64,000 bases of DNA from Hyphomicrobiales bacterium. Its GTDB lineage: Bacteria; Pseudomonadota; Alphaproteobacteria; Rhizobiales; Aestuariivirgaceae. Positions 47,042 to 56,010 of this stretch are shown piece by piece. Below the pieces are notes generated by a model, which was given only the letters and a program-made list of their open reading frames with translations, made no database searches and was not told where the DNA came from. The position numbers and the translations under genes are program-made. The first letter of the stretch is position 1, and each line of letters opens with the position of its first letter. The DNA is taken from assembly GCA_026990765.1 (NCBI GenBank), contig JALXCV010000108.1:50798-114797 (forward strand), in the 5' to 3' direction.

Positions 47042-47781
47042 ACGGCAACGGAGTCTTCTTGGGCAGCTTTGACACTATGGGCAATGCGTTTGAGCAGTTC
47101 TGGCTGGATTGCATTGTTATTATGGAGCATTCGTCCAATTTGCGCGATTAGATCACCTGATCCAATTATAAATACATAGCCATGTAGGCCGTCATGCTCG
47201 GTATCAGATAAAGCAATGGGCACTCCGGTTTTTGGATCAATGGGCAGGCGTTGTTTCCCTTCTTGAACGGGAGTGACAAAACCACCTCCATCCACGCCAA
47301 GGGGCATGGGGTGCCAATTGCCTTTGTAATTCTCAAATCCGATCAGTAATCCGGCATGGGCACTGTTAATCCAAAAACAAAAATCCTGCCCAAGCCTCAG
47401 ATGAGTTTTAGATTTGGGTTGGTTGTGGCTCTGCGCAGTCAGGCTTAGCTCTTCCAGGATATGCACATCGGCACGGTGCCACTCACCCTTTTCTTTCAGA
47501 AAGTTATCCCAATTCGAAAGCTGGGATGCATCAAATATCTCAGGTGCACGGCGCACACCTTCCCCAAGGTGATGGGCAACAACCCATTCATAAAGGGTCA
47601 CAAATTTATTTATGCCGATATTCCCTTTACGCAAGTTGTCTTCAAATTTGTCCCCAACAGATATTCCTGCTTTTCTGAAAAACGCCTCCCAAGTTATCTC
47701 AAGCGTATTTTTGATTGCTTTACAGACGGGATAGAAGGCCTTTCGCTCATCAAGCGTTGATTTATGCGGATCAAATGCCAA
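47011..47781 (-). CDS. Unknown 256-residue protein, convergent with the metalloprotease-like gene
   Basis: No family recognised. The N-terminal part (TWEAFFRKAGISVGDKFEDN) is helical and could be a DNA-binding region. The middle has HLRLGQDFCFWINSAHAGLL and a Gly/Pro-rich loop, and the end is helical. Soluble, no signal peptide. The 31-bp 3' overlap with the metalloprotease-like gene suggests the two moved together. It lies between cargo and the recombinase module. Confidence 0.65.
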   Translation of the reverse strand: MAFDPHKSTLDERKAFYPVCKAIKNTLEITWEAFFRKAGISVGDKFEDNLRKGNIGINKFVTLYEWVVAHHLGEGVRRAPEIFDASQLSNWDNFLKEKGEWHRADVHILEELSLTAQSHNQPKSKTHLRLGQDFCFWINSAHAGLLIGFENYKGNWHPMPLGVDGGGFVTPVQEGKQRLPIDPKTGVPIALSDTEHDGLHGYVFIIGSGDLIAQIGRMLHNNNAIQPELLKRIAHSVKAAQEDSVAVYRLNVLFTS

Positions 47782-48035
47782 TCCAAACTCTCCTCAAACA
47801 TAAATGGCCGTTACCTGAATAACCTGCCCTGAAACCGCGCCAATACCGAATTTGGAAAGGTATAGAGGATGTATAGCAAAAAACGAAATATTATTACGCG
47901 GAATTTGCTTGGGATATTAGGACTTTTGTCCTATAGTGTTCTCTTTATGTTCTTGTACAGTCGATGGTCGATTGTAAAGGAAAAAGGAGACAAACAGGCA
48001 AGAGACGCATTTGCAATGCGAGAAGGAAAAAAACA

Positions 48036-48362
48036 ATGGCCAGCCCAGACGAAACAGACAACGATAGCCCAAGACCAAACCTCATCATTGATTGGGAGCT
48101 ATACGGGGAATATCTAGAAGAGGCTGATCTCACCGATGATCAGAAACGCGAATTTATCGAAACCCTCTGGTCAATTATGGTGAGTTTTGTTGACCTGGGC
48201 TTTGGCATTCACCCTCTCCAGCATGCCTGTGGGCAGATTGATCTCATTCCTACACCTGATTCCGCTGTTATGTTAGAATCGAAAGATCATAAGCAACAAG
48301 ATGCATGTTTAAACGCTGCGGGTCACAGGGATGGGACATGCGGGGATAAGGAGGATTCATGA
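48036..48362 (+). CDS. Small acidic protein coupled to the recombinase
   Basis: 108 residues starting at the ATG at 48036 after AGAAGGAAA. Core segment IDWELYGEYLEEADLTDDQK and REFIETLWSIMVSFVDLGFG. Such small proteins commonly precede large serine recombinases in alphaproteobacterial mobile elements. The stop overlaps the recombinase ATG (ATGA), implying co-expression; a recombination directionality or control role is possible but unproven. Confidence 0.8.
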   Translation: MASPDETDNDSPRPNLIIDWELYGEYLEEADLTDDQKREFIETLWSIMVSFVDLGFGIHPLQHACGQIDLIPTPDSAVMLESKDHKQQDACLNAAGHRDGTCGDKEDS

Positions 48363-50164
48363 CAGGCAATGGAAAAGATAAAAACAGACAAGGCCAAAAA
48401 GCTGTGATTTATGCGCGGGTCTCTGGGGCCAAACAAATGCGCGAAGGTGATGGTCTGGCCTCTCAAGAAACCCGTTGTCGTGAATATGCCTCCTATAAGG
48501 GGCATGAGATCATTAATGTGTTTCGGGATGATATATCCGGTGGCAAGGCTGCCCGTCCTGCCATGGCGGCCATGCTGTCCTATCTGAAAGCGCAAAGGGG
48601 GCAGGATATTGTCGTTATCATTGATGACATCTCCCGCCTTGCCCGTGGGCTGGAAGCGCATCTGGAACTCAGAGCCTCTTTGGCAAAGGCTGGAGGCAAG
48701 CTTGAATCGCCCTCCATTGAGTTTGGCGAAGATTCCGATTCCATTCTTGTTGAAAACCTGCTGGCCAGTGTGGCCCAGCATCAACGTGAAAAGAATGGTG
48801 AGCAAACCTTCAACCGCATGCGGGCGCGCATGATGAATGGCTATTGGTGCTTTCAGGCACCGGTGGGGTACATCTATAAGCGCGTGGCTGGCCATGGCAA
48901 ATTGCTGGTGCGCAATGAACCTGCCGCCTCCCTTATTACCGAAGCCTTGGAAGGTTATGCCTCTGGTCATTTTGAATCCCAGGCTGAGGTAAAACGGTTC
49001 TTGGAGAGTCATGACGGTCTCTTCAAAAAGAACAAATACAATGAAATCCCCCAGCAACGGGTGACCGATATACTGACCCGTCCCATTTATGCGGGTTATA
49101 TCTCGCATAAAAGCTGGAACCTTGATCTGGTGCCCGGAAAGCATAAGGGGCTGATCTCCCTTGAAACTTATCAGAAAATACAAGCCCGGCGTGATGGGGT
49201 GGTAAAAGCTCCAGCCAGAAAAGATATTAGCGCGGATTTTCCGCTAAGGGGATTTGTGACTTGTTCTGATTGCGGAACGCCGCTCACCGCTTGTTGGTCT
49301 AAAGGCAAGAACAGGAAATATCCATATTACCTCTGTGTCACAAAAGGGTGTGCTTCAAAGGGTAAATCCATTCCGCGGCAAAAGATTGAAGATGCGTTTG
49401 GAGAGATCGTCCGTTCATTGCAACCAACGCCAAGCCTCTATCAGCTCGCCAAGGCCATGTTTAAACAGGCATGGGGGCAGAGACAGGCGCAGGCAGGTGA
49501 TACAGCGCTGCGGTTAAAACGGGATATTGCAAAGCTTGAAACCCAGACAGAGCAATTATTGGACCGAATCGTTGATGCCAACAACGAAAGCGTGATTACC
49601 GCCTATGAGGCCAGAATAGCCAAGCTGGAGCTGGAAAAGGCTATTAAGCATGAAAAACTGGAAAATTCGACCGTAACACCGCATTCATTCGAAACGATGT
49701 TCGAACACGCCAGCAAATTTCTCGCAAGTCCTTGTAAATTATGGGATTCTGGTCACGTACACCTCAAGAAGCTGGTGCTCAGATTGGCGTTTGTCGAGCG
49801 GATTCCCTATGACCGAAACACAGGCTTTCGAACACCTAAATTATCGTTACCATTCAAAATGTTAGGAGATTTTGACATGACAGAAAATAAAATGGTGCGG
49901 GTGGGGGGACTTGAACCCCCACGGGGTTACCCCCAACGGATTTTAAGTCCGGCCTGTCTACCAATTCCAGCACACCCGCAACCTGAATATGCGTTCTGTC
50001 ATAATGCGAAAGATTTGTCACTTGCAAAATTAAAAAATAACCCATGTGACATATATTCAGGTTTTATTAGTTGCTGTAATACAATATACAAAGTGATCGA
50101 TTCAGGATTTCAGAATATTTCCTCCATCCTGGAGTCAGAATTCTTAAACAAATTATCCATATAA
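48359..50164 (+). CDS. Large serine recombinase whose 3' end is replaced by tRNA antisense sequence
   Basis: Catalyses integration and excision of the element. The resolvase domain has IYARVSGAKQMREGDGLASQ, DDISGGKAARPAM and IDDISRLARGLEAHLELR; a Recombinase domain follows (QAPVGYIYKRVAG, ILTRPIYAGYISHK), a zinc ribbon (CSDCGTPLTACWSKG, LCVTKGCASKGK) and a coiled coil. Element-encoded sequence ends at codon 514 (MVR at the attR core). Codons 515-601 are the reverse strand of tRNA-Leu (VGGLEPPRGYPQRILSP) and flanking DNA, not native protein. In the circular form the frame instead takes the 32 codons at 27608-27703, giving 546 residues. Confidence 0.92.
   Translation: MTGNGKDKNRQGQKAVIYARVSGAKQMREGDGLASQETRCREYASYKGHEIINVFRDDISGGKAARPAMAAMLSYLKAQRGQDIVVIIDDISRLARGLEAHLELRASLAKAGGKLESPSIEFGEDSDSILVENLLASVAQHQREKNGEQTFNRMRARMMNGYWCFQAPVGYIYKRVAGHGKLLVRNEPAASLITEALEGYASGHFESQAEVKRFLESHDGLFKKNKYNEIPQQRVTDILTRPIYAGYISHKSWNLDLVPGKHKGLISLETYQKIQARRDGVVKAPARKDISADFPLRGFVTCSDCGTPLTACWSKGKNRKYPYYLCVTKGCASKGKSIPRQKIEDAFGEIVRSLQPTPSLYQLAKAMFKQAWGQRQAQAGDTALRLKRDIAKLETQTEQLLDRIVDANNESVITAYEARIAKLELEKAIKHEKLENSTVTPHSFETMFEHASKFLASPCKLWDSGHVHLKKLVLRLAFVERIPYDRNTGFRTPKLSLPFKMLGDFDMTENKMVRVGGLEPPRGYPQRILSPACLPIPAHPQPEYAFCHNAKDLSLAKLKNNPCDIYSGFISCCNTIYKVIDSGFQNISSILESEFLNKLSI
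49890..49899 (+). other. attR core, right end of the element
   Basis: AAATGGTGCG, identical to 27597-27606. It covers the CCA and last acceptor-stem bases of tRNA-Leu, so integration leaves the tRNA gene intact. Confidence 0.8.
49896..49979 (-). tRNA. tRNA-Leu(TAA)
   Basis: Class II tRNA of 84 nt plus an encoded CCA (49893-49895). Minus strand: acceptor GCGGGTG...CACCCGC pairs; D-loop TGGTAGAC; anticodon loop CTTAAAA with anticodon TAA; long variable arm TTGGGGGTAACCCC; T-arm GGGGGTTCAAGTCCCCC. It is the integration target of the mobile element. The recombinase reading frame runs antisense through it. Confidence 0.96.
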
Positions 50165-50179
50165 AAGGCCTGTTCAAGC

Positions 50180-51964
50180 ATGGCTGAGCGTAGCTACCAT
50201 TATAAATCCGAATGGCTTAACCGGTTGATTGTCATCTTCCCTTTTCTGGCATGGTTACCGCTGACTACCAGAGAAAGCCTTAAAGCTGATATCTTTGCAG
50301 GCCTTACCGGTGCTGTAATCGTGCTGCCACAGGGTGTGGCTTTTGCTTTCATCGCCGGACTGCCTCCGCAATACGGGCTGTATACAGCCATGGTAACGCC
50401 AATTATTGCAGCCTTGTTTGGCTCTTCAAGGCATTTGATATCAGGCCCGACAACCGCTATTTCCATCGTGGTGTTCTCAACGATCTCTGGATATGCAGAA
50501 CCTGGAACCCCTGAATTTGTCTCGCTTGCCCTGACTTTGACCTTCCTTGCCGGGGTATATCAACTGGCCTTTGGCTTGGCCAGGCTTGGCATTTTGGTCA
50601 ATTTCGTTTCCCACACAGTGGTTATCGGTTTTACAGCTGGTGCCGCAATTCTCATCGCCACCAGCCAGATGAAAAACGTCCTTGGCATCAAAATACCCAA
50701 GGGTGAATCTTTTTATCATACCTGGGTTGATATCTGGAATCAGCTGGATGCGGTCAATTATGATGTTTTGGCGATTGCCGCCATTACCCTGCTGGTAGCG
50801 GTTAGCATCAAAAGATTTGCACCAAAGCTTCCCAACCTGTTGATTGCCCTGATTGTTGGCAGCCTGTTTGCCTATGCAATCAATGATGGCACCAAAGGTA
50901 TTGATCTTGTAGGGCTTATCCCCTCCGGTCTGCCCCCGTTCTCAATTCCCAATTTCAGCTTTGCAACTATTCGCGACATCGCTCCAAACGCATTTGCTGT
51001 GGCTCTTTTGGGATTGATCGAGGCTGTTTCTATCAGTCGTGCAATCGCATCAAAATCACACCAGAAGATTGATGGCAACCAGGAATTTATCGGTCAGGGC
51101 CTGTCAAATATTGTTGGCAGTTTCTTTTCATCCTATGCCGGATCTGGTTCTTTCACGCGATCAGGCATTAATTACGAATCTGGAGCCGTATCGCCGCTGT
51201 CAGCTATTTTTGCCGCCGGGTTTTTGACACTTATCCTGCTGCTGATCTCACCTCTCACCGCCTATCTGCCAATTGCCGCAATGGGCGGGGTAATCTTGAT
51301 GGTTGCATATAGTCTTATTGATAACAAACAGATTAGACATGTGGTTGAATCCAGTTCAGCAGAAACCCTTATTCTGGTAACCACTTTCTTTGCTACCTTG
51401 TTCCTGGAACTGGAATTTGCCATTTATCTGGGTGTTATTCTGTCACTGATTATTTTCCTTGGCCGTACCTCCAAGCCGGAAATTGCCGCTCTTGCCCCGG
51501 ATGTGGATTATCGTTTCAACAAGGCCATACTGACCGATATTGACAGCAAGCCGCTGGATGAATGTCCGGCCATGAAAATTATACGCGTCGACATGTCTGT
51601 GTATTTTGGTTCACTGAATTTCATCCAGTCAAAATTATACCGGATAAGTGAATATGAAAACCGCAAGCATATTCTGGTAATTGCTGATGGTATAAACTTC
51701 ATCGATTTGAGCGGTGCTGAAATGCTTTGCGAAGAGGCCGACCGGCTGGATGAAGAAGGCGGCGGTCTGTATTTCACCGGCCTTAAACCGGCTGTCTATC
51801 AGTCATTCAGCAAAACTCACGCCATAAAACATATTGGCAATAATCATTTCTTTGATGAAAAACATGACGCATTCGTGACACTGCGCCGCCTGTTGCGCAT
51901 GCAGGGCCATTGTGAAAATTGCAAATTGCGGGTATTTGCCGAATGCCGCAAGGGTGATGAATAA
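50180..51964 (+). CDS. SulP-family anion transporter with STAS domain
   Basis: Inner-membrane sulfate/bicarbonate-type transporter of 594 residues. The N-terminal FAGLTGAVIVLPQGVAFAFI and GLYTAMVTPIIAALFG are SulP signatures. About 10-14 membrane spans extend to residue 430, and the C-terminal STAS domain (from about 455) contains NFIDLSGAEMLCEEAD. Transported anion unknown. Monocistronic; it ends back to back with gpt (convergent, adjacent bases). Confidence 0.93.
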   Translation: MAERSYHYKSEWLNRLIVIFPFLAWLPLTTRESLKADIFAGLTGAVIVLPQGVAFAFIAGLPPQYGLYTAMVTPIIAALFGSSRHLISGPTTAISIVVFSTISGYAEPGTPEFVSLALTLTFLAGVYQLAFGLARLGILVNFVSHTVVIGFTAGAAILIATSQMKNVLGIKIPKGESFYHTWVDIWNQLDAVNYDVLAIAAITLLVAVSIKRFAPKLPNLLIALIVGSLFAYAINDGTKGIDLVGLIPSGLPPFSIPNFSFATIRDIAPNAFAVALLGLIEAVSISRAIASKSHQKIDGNQEFIGQGLSNIVGSFFSSYAGSGSFTRSGINYESGAVSPLSAIFAAGFLTLILLLISPLTAYLPIAAMGGVILMVAYSLIDNKQIRHVVESSSAETLILVTTFFATLFLELEFAIYLGVILSLIIFLGRTSKPEIAALAPDVDYRFNKAILTDIDSKPLDECPAMKIIRVDMSVYFGSLNFIQSKLYRISEYENRKHILVIADGINFIDLSGAEMLCEEADRLDEEGGGLYFTGLKPAVYQSFSKTHAIKHIGNNHFFDEKHDAFVTLRRLLRMQGHCENCKLRVFAECRKGDE

Positions 51965-52483
51965 TCAGACTTTTGCACCTTCGGTAATTGGTGGTGCAAA
52001 TTGCAGCGACATGTCCCATGGCAGATAAATCCATGTATCCTGGGAAACCTCGGTGATAAATGTGTCAACCAGTTTTGCTCCTGCCGGTTTTGCATAAACA
52101 GTAGCAAAATGTGCCTTGGGCAGCATATTTCGAACCACCTTTGCTGTGGCCCCGGTATCAACCAGATCATCAACAATCAGGCCATTTTCACCCTTGAGGT
52201 CAAGGAACTTGCCATTTGGTGCTTTCAGCACATCAGCTTCGCCCTGTTTGCCATAATCATATGAAGCTACACACACCGTTTCAATCACCCTGACCCCGAG
52301 TTCGCGCGCAACGATTGCGGCCGGAACCAGTCCACCACGGGTTACGGCAACAACATAGTCAAACTTGTCGTTCAGCCCGCTTAAGCGGTGTGTCAATGCC
52401 CTTGCATCGCGATGAAACTGATCCCATGAAACATGGAACCCCATATGATAGCGTTCATCAACTCCACCTGCCTGTTTGACCAT
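51965..52483 (-). CDS. gpt: Xanthine-guanine phosphoribosyltransferase
   Basis: Purine salvage enzyme using PRPP. The PRPP-binding loop is [19 protein letters not shown], with the upstream [18 protein letters not shown]. The 172 residues are a little longer than E. coli Gpt; an internal ATG at 52444 ([17 protein letters not shown]) is a plausible alternative start. Convergent with the SulP gene. Confidence 0.92.
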   Translation of the reverse strand: MVKQAGGVDERYHMGFHVSWDQFHRDARALTHRLSGLNDKFDYVVAVTRGGLVPAAIVARELGVRVIETVCVASYDYGKQGEADVLKAPNGKFLDLKGENGLIVDDLVDTGATAKVVRNMLPKAHFATVYAKPAGAKLVDTFITEVSQDTWIYLPWDMSLQFAPPITEGAKV

Positions 52484-52714
52484 AGTAATACCCCTTTTTA
52501 CAAATCAGGTCCGCAATAATCGACAGTTTGAGGCAAAAGTAAACCTGCCATTCACCATTTTGTGGGAAATTTACACAAATAATATGGCTGAACTGTATCT
52601 GCCCTGCGCAATCAGGCTCAGTTGTGTGGCTGCACTAAACACAAACCAATAACTAAAATTGCATTTGCAAAGGTTTTTCATAACCTTAAAAAATGCTCCG
52701 GGGTTCTCAAGGCA

Positions 52715-55099
52715 ATGGCTTTTAATAACGGTACTATCGGCGAAATCATCAAGGTTCTGGATATGGCATCTGTTGAGATGCTGGCCATCTCCCTGCCCGA
52801 TTCCAGGATAATTGATGTTACAGGAACTCTTGTTGATCGCTGGTCATGTTCAAAATACAATATTGTTGGCCATCAATTGTCACAATCACCGAAAAACCAG
52901 TTTTTTGCCCAGTATGTTTCCAATGATGTAACTGATATTTCTGTTCAGGCAAAACGCAATGTTGAGATTGTCTACACCCCAAATACCGGAGAAAAACCGG
53001 TTGTAACCAGGTTCAAGCCCTTGCATCATCGTGACGGTGATTCTGAATTTTTGCTGTTGATTGGCGAGCAGCCCGAAAGAGCCAGACAATCCAGTGCCGG
53101 TGAAACCGAAGCCAGACTGGAACTGGCTGTTAAAGCTGGCGGATATGCTGTCTGGGATAATGATTTCATCTCTCACAGCGCCAATTATTCCCCGGAAGTT
53201 CACTATATTCTGGGATATGACCCGATCAGTGAAGTTTTAACCCCTGCCATATGGGAAGAACGAGTGCATCCAGATGATGTTCATTTGACCATAAAGGCCC
53301 AAATGTCCCGCACAGGCACCCCGGACAAGTATTATCGCACTCAATATCGTATCAGGCACAAATTCGGGCATTATATCTGGCTGGAACTAATCGCCAGCAT
53401 CATTCACGACCCCCTGACTAACCAGCCAACCAAGATCATTGGACTGTGCCGCGACGTTACTGATGAAGCTGATGCCGTGCACCGGATTGAAACCAGTGAA
53501 CAAAATCTTGCCCGCTCACAGGCAATGGCCAAGATTGGCAGCTGGGTCATGGATATTGCTACCGGCGAGATGGAATGGTCAGCCCAAATGTATGCGCTTA
53601 TAGGTTCTGAGCGTAAAGACAAACCGGCTGACTTTGAAAACCTGCAATCCATGATGGACAATGTACAACTGGAAAAATGGCTGGAAAGCCTTGAAATAGC
53701 CAAAAGCGGGCAGCCAATTGTTGGGCTTGAATGTGATATAACTCACCCGGATGGCGAAATACACCGGCTTGGTGTCCATATTGATATAGAATACGACCTT
53801 GAAGGCAATCCGGCAAAACTGCATGGAATATGTCAGGATATAACCGATCAGATATTGCTTGAGCGCAAATTCCTGCAAGCCCAGAAAATGGAATCCGTTG
53901 GTCGCCTGACCGGTGGAATTGCTCATGATTTCAATAATTTGCTAATGGTTGTTCTGGGCAATCTGCAGATGATTGAAAAACTGACCACTAATGATGAACG
54001 CGCTTCAAAAAGGTTGCATACTGCAATTGATGCGGTCAACAAGGGGACCGAACTGAACAAGCGGCTATTGGCGTTTTCACGTCAGCAAACGCTTGAGGAT
54101 TCAGAAATTGTTGTCAATGAACTGATTGACGGCATAACCGACATGCTGGAAAAAGCCATTGGTGGTGCCATTGAGCTTGATGTAATTCACACCGGAGAAA
54201 AATGGACGGTCAAGGCAGATGTTACCCAGCTTGAAACTGCTATTTTGAACCTAGCCATCAACGCCCGTGATGCCATGAAGGATGGCGGCAAGCTGGTTGT
54301 TGAAACTTCAACCGCCAGGCTGGACCGGGAATTCTGCCGCAAGCATGAAGACCTGTTGCCTGGTGATTATGTGGTTATCTCGGTCAGCGACAATGGCGAG
54401 GGAATGTCTGAAGATATTATCGACAAGGTCATTCAGCCATTCTTCACTACCAAACCGCCAGAAGCTGGAAGTGGCCTTGGACTTTCGATGATCTATGGTT
54501 TTGTCAAACAGTCAAAGGGTCATCTGGATATCAAGTCAAAACCGGGTGTTGGCACCACAATCAGCATATATCTGCCAAAAACCAAAAGCTCTTCTGTTAC
54601 TCCTTCAATGGAAGAAACTGCCGATTTAAACAAGGCTATATCAGCAACTGACGAGAACAAGAAAGATGCAAAAGCAGATGTTTTTGAGACTGATACGACT
54701 GAATCAGAAAAAACTCCGGTAGTTCTGATTGCTGAAGACAATCATCCGGTGCGCAATGTTGCCGTCGCCATGGTTGAAGAAATGGGATACACCGTGCTTG
54801 ATGCACCTAATGGAGAAGAGGCGCTGGAGCTGATTCGCCAGCGCGATGATATTGATCTGCTGATTTCAGATGTTGTAATGCCCGGTATGAATGGACCGGA
54901 ACTGGCAACAGAAGCCATGGAAATACGTCCTGACCTCAAAGTATTGTTCGTTTCCGGCTATACCCAGAACACCTCGGAAGAAATTCACGAATTGCCCAAT
55001 TTCATCGAGTTGATAGACAAGCCTTTCACCCAGGAAGAATTGACCAGCAAGGTTAAAAAAGCCATTGATTCTATTGGCAAGGACAAACAGGCTGCCTGA
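52715..55099 (+). CDS. Hybrid sensor histidine kinase with PAS domains and receiver
   Basis: Cytoplasmic sensor kinase with no membrane segment. Order: N-terminal PAS-like region, PAS_3 fold (PAIWEERVHPDDVHLTIK), a second PAS (ARSQAMAKIGSWVMDIATGE), HisKA with GRLTGGIAHDFNNLLMVVLG (phospho-His near residue 403), HATPase with NLAINARDAMKDGG and GSGLGLSMIYGFVKQSKG, and a C-terminal receiver with LLISDVVMPGMNGPEL (Asp near 718) and VSGYT. The ATG at 52715 is preferred; the frame is open to 52622. No response regulator is adjacent. The signal is unknown. Confidence 0.9.
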   Translation: MAFNNGTIGEIIKVLDMASVEMLAISLPDSRIIDVTGTLVDRWSCSKYNIVGHQLSQSPKNQFFAQYVSNDVTDISVQAKRNVEIVYTPNTGEKPVVTRFKPLHHRDGDSEFLLLIGEQPERARQSSAGETEARLELAVKAGGYAVWDNDFISHSANYSPEVHYILGYDPISEVLTPAIWEERVHPDDVHLTIKAQMSRTGTPDKYYRTQYRIRHKFGHYIWLELIASIIHDPLTNQPTKIIGLCRDVTDEADAVHRIETSEQNLARSQAMAKIGSWVMDIATGEMEWSAQMYALIGSERKDKPADFENLQSMMDNVQLEKWLESLEIAKSGQPIVGLECDITHPDGEIHRLGVHIDIEYDLEGNPAKLHGICQDITDQILLERKFLQAQKMESVGRLTGGIAHDFNNLLMVVLGNLQMIEKLTTNDERASKRLHTAIDAVNKGTELNKRLLAFSRQQTLEDSEIVVNELIDGITDMLEKAIGGAIELDVIHTGEKWTVKADVTQLETAILNLAINARDAMKDGGKLVVETSTARLDREFCRKHEDLLPGDYVVISVSDNGEGMSEDIIDKVIQPFFTTKPPEAGSGLGLSMIYGFVKQSKGHLDIKSKPGVGTTISIYLPKTKSSSVTPSMEETADLNKAISATDENKKDAKADVFETDTTESEKTPVVLIAEDNHPVRNVAVAMVEEMGYTVLDAPNGEEALELIRQRDDIDLLISDVVMPGMNGPELATEAMEIRPDLKVLFVSGYTQNTSEEIHELPNFIELIDKPFTQEELTSKVKKAIDSIGKDKQAA

Positions 55100-55106
55100 T
55101 CAAAGG

Positions 55107-55838
55107 TCAAAGAAGGGTTTTAACCTGTTCGGCGGCCTTGTTCAGCAAACTCTCATTTCTTGATCTTAAAACCACATTTGAACCATAAAGGCCTTCTTCC
55201 ACAAACGGATATGAGCCGATTGATACTTGCGGGAATTGCTGCTGGATTTGCTTTAACGGCTCCGCCAGCGAGCCTTCACCGGTTTCAAACCTGATTGATA
55301 TCGATTTGACCACCTGCCCGGTTTTAAGCTTTGGTGCCAGTGCCTTGAGCATTTTCCTCATGATGGAAGGAACGCCGGCCATAACGAAAACATTGCCAAT
55401 ATGAAATCCGGGTGCCTTGACCTCATCACTGGCAATCAGTTCTGCCCCTTCTGGAAGTCTTGCCATTCGCATCCGGGCTTCATTGGGTTCCACTCCTATT
55501 TCGGCAAATAGTGATTTCAGCATTTTTACCGCTTCAGGATGATGTGAGATACCGGTATTAAAGGCTTTGGCAATTGCATCAGCTGTTATGTCGTCATGCG
55601 TCGGACCTATGCCACCTGTGGTGAAAACATAAGTATAACGTGCTCTTAAGGCATTAACCGCATCTACAATTTCAACTTCAACATCAGGTACTATCCTGAC
55701 CTCACGAAGATCAATGCCGCGCTCGCCCAGAAACCTTGCAATATCAGAAACATTGGTGTCCTGGGTCCTGCCGGAAAGTATTTCATCGCCTATGAGAACG
55801 ATTGCTGCATCCAGATTGTGATTCTTGTTGTGTTGCAT
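55107..55838 (-). CDS. CinA-like molybdopterin-binding domain protein
   Basis: Competence/damage-inducible CinA N-terminal family (MoCF-biosynthesis fold). Motifs are LIGDEILSGRTQDTN near the N-terminus and TTGGIGPTHDDITADAIAKA near residue 74. The 243 residues lack the C-terminal nicotinamide-nucleotide amidase domain. Convergent with the hybrid kinase, 7 bp apart; divergent from map. The function of the stand-alone domain is unclear; ADP-ribose pyrophosphatase activity is the family precedent. Confidence 0.88.
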   Translation of the reverse strand: MQHNKNHNLDAAIVLIGDEILSGRTQDTNVSDIARFLGERGIDLREVRIVPDVEVEIVDAVNALRARYTYVFTTGGIGPTHDDITADAIAKAFNTGISHHPEAVKMLKSLFAEIGVEPNEARMRMARLPEGAELIASDEVKAPGFHIGNVFVMAGVPSIMRKMLKALAPKLKTGQVVKSISIRFETGEGSLAEPLKQIQQQFPQVSIGSYPFVEEGLYGSNVVLRSRNESLLNKAAEQVKTLL

Positions 55839-56010
55839 GGCAAAAGAATAATCTCATTTTCATCTGTTGGGCAAATAATTATTGCCATCAATCCCTGATT
55901 ATTATGACAGCATTGAAATAGCTGTGATTAACCGTTAGAACAAACGTCGGGGTAAATGGGCAGATTTTGTTTACATTGGCAAAATCATTAAAGGCGAGAA
56001 GATTAAATTT

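Larger units (their letters stand above)
27597..49899 (+). mobile_element. 22.3-kb integrative mobilizable element in tRNA-Leu(TAA), defence cargo
   Basis: Bounded by the direct repeat AAATGGTGCG at 27597-27606 and 49890-49899; the right copy covers the 3' end of tRNA-Leu. It encodes a large serine recombinase at the right end, mobC and a relaxase at the left end, and no conjugation pore genes. Joining the ends restores a 546-codon recombinase frame that stops within ATGA of mobC, which is strong internal support for the boundaries. Cargo: Fic, reverse transcriptase, type I restriction with Abi_C-like and DUF262 genes, YoaP-like acetyltransferase, unknown membrane pair, metalloprotease-like protein. 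Confidence 0.85.

Noticed and set aside
47869..48117. 82-codon frame with one hydrophobic segment before the recombinase
   Set aside because: It overlaps the well-supported 108-residue gene in another phase, and its C-terminal half is low-complexity; no ribosome site of note.
27597..49899. Element as a prophage or full conjugative element
   Set aside because: No capsid, terminase, portal or lysis genes, and no type IV secretion or coupling protein; only relaxase and MobC.
49900..50164. Recombinase codons 515-601 as a real domain
   Set aside because: This stretch is the reverse strand of tRNA-Leu plus chromosomal flank; the native tail is at 27608-27703.
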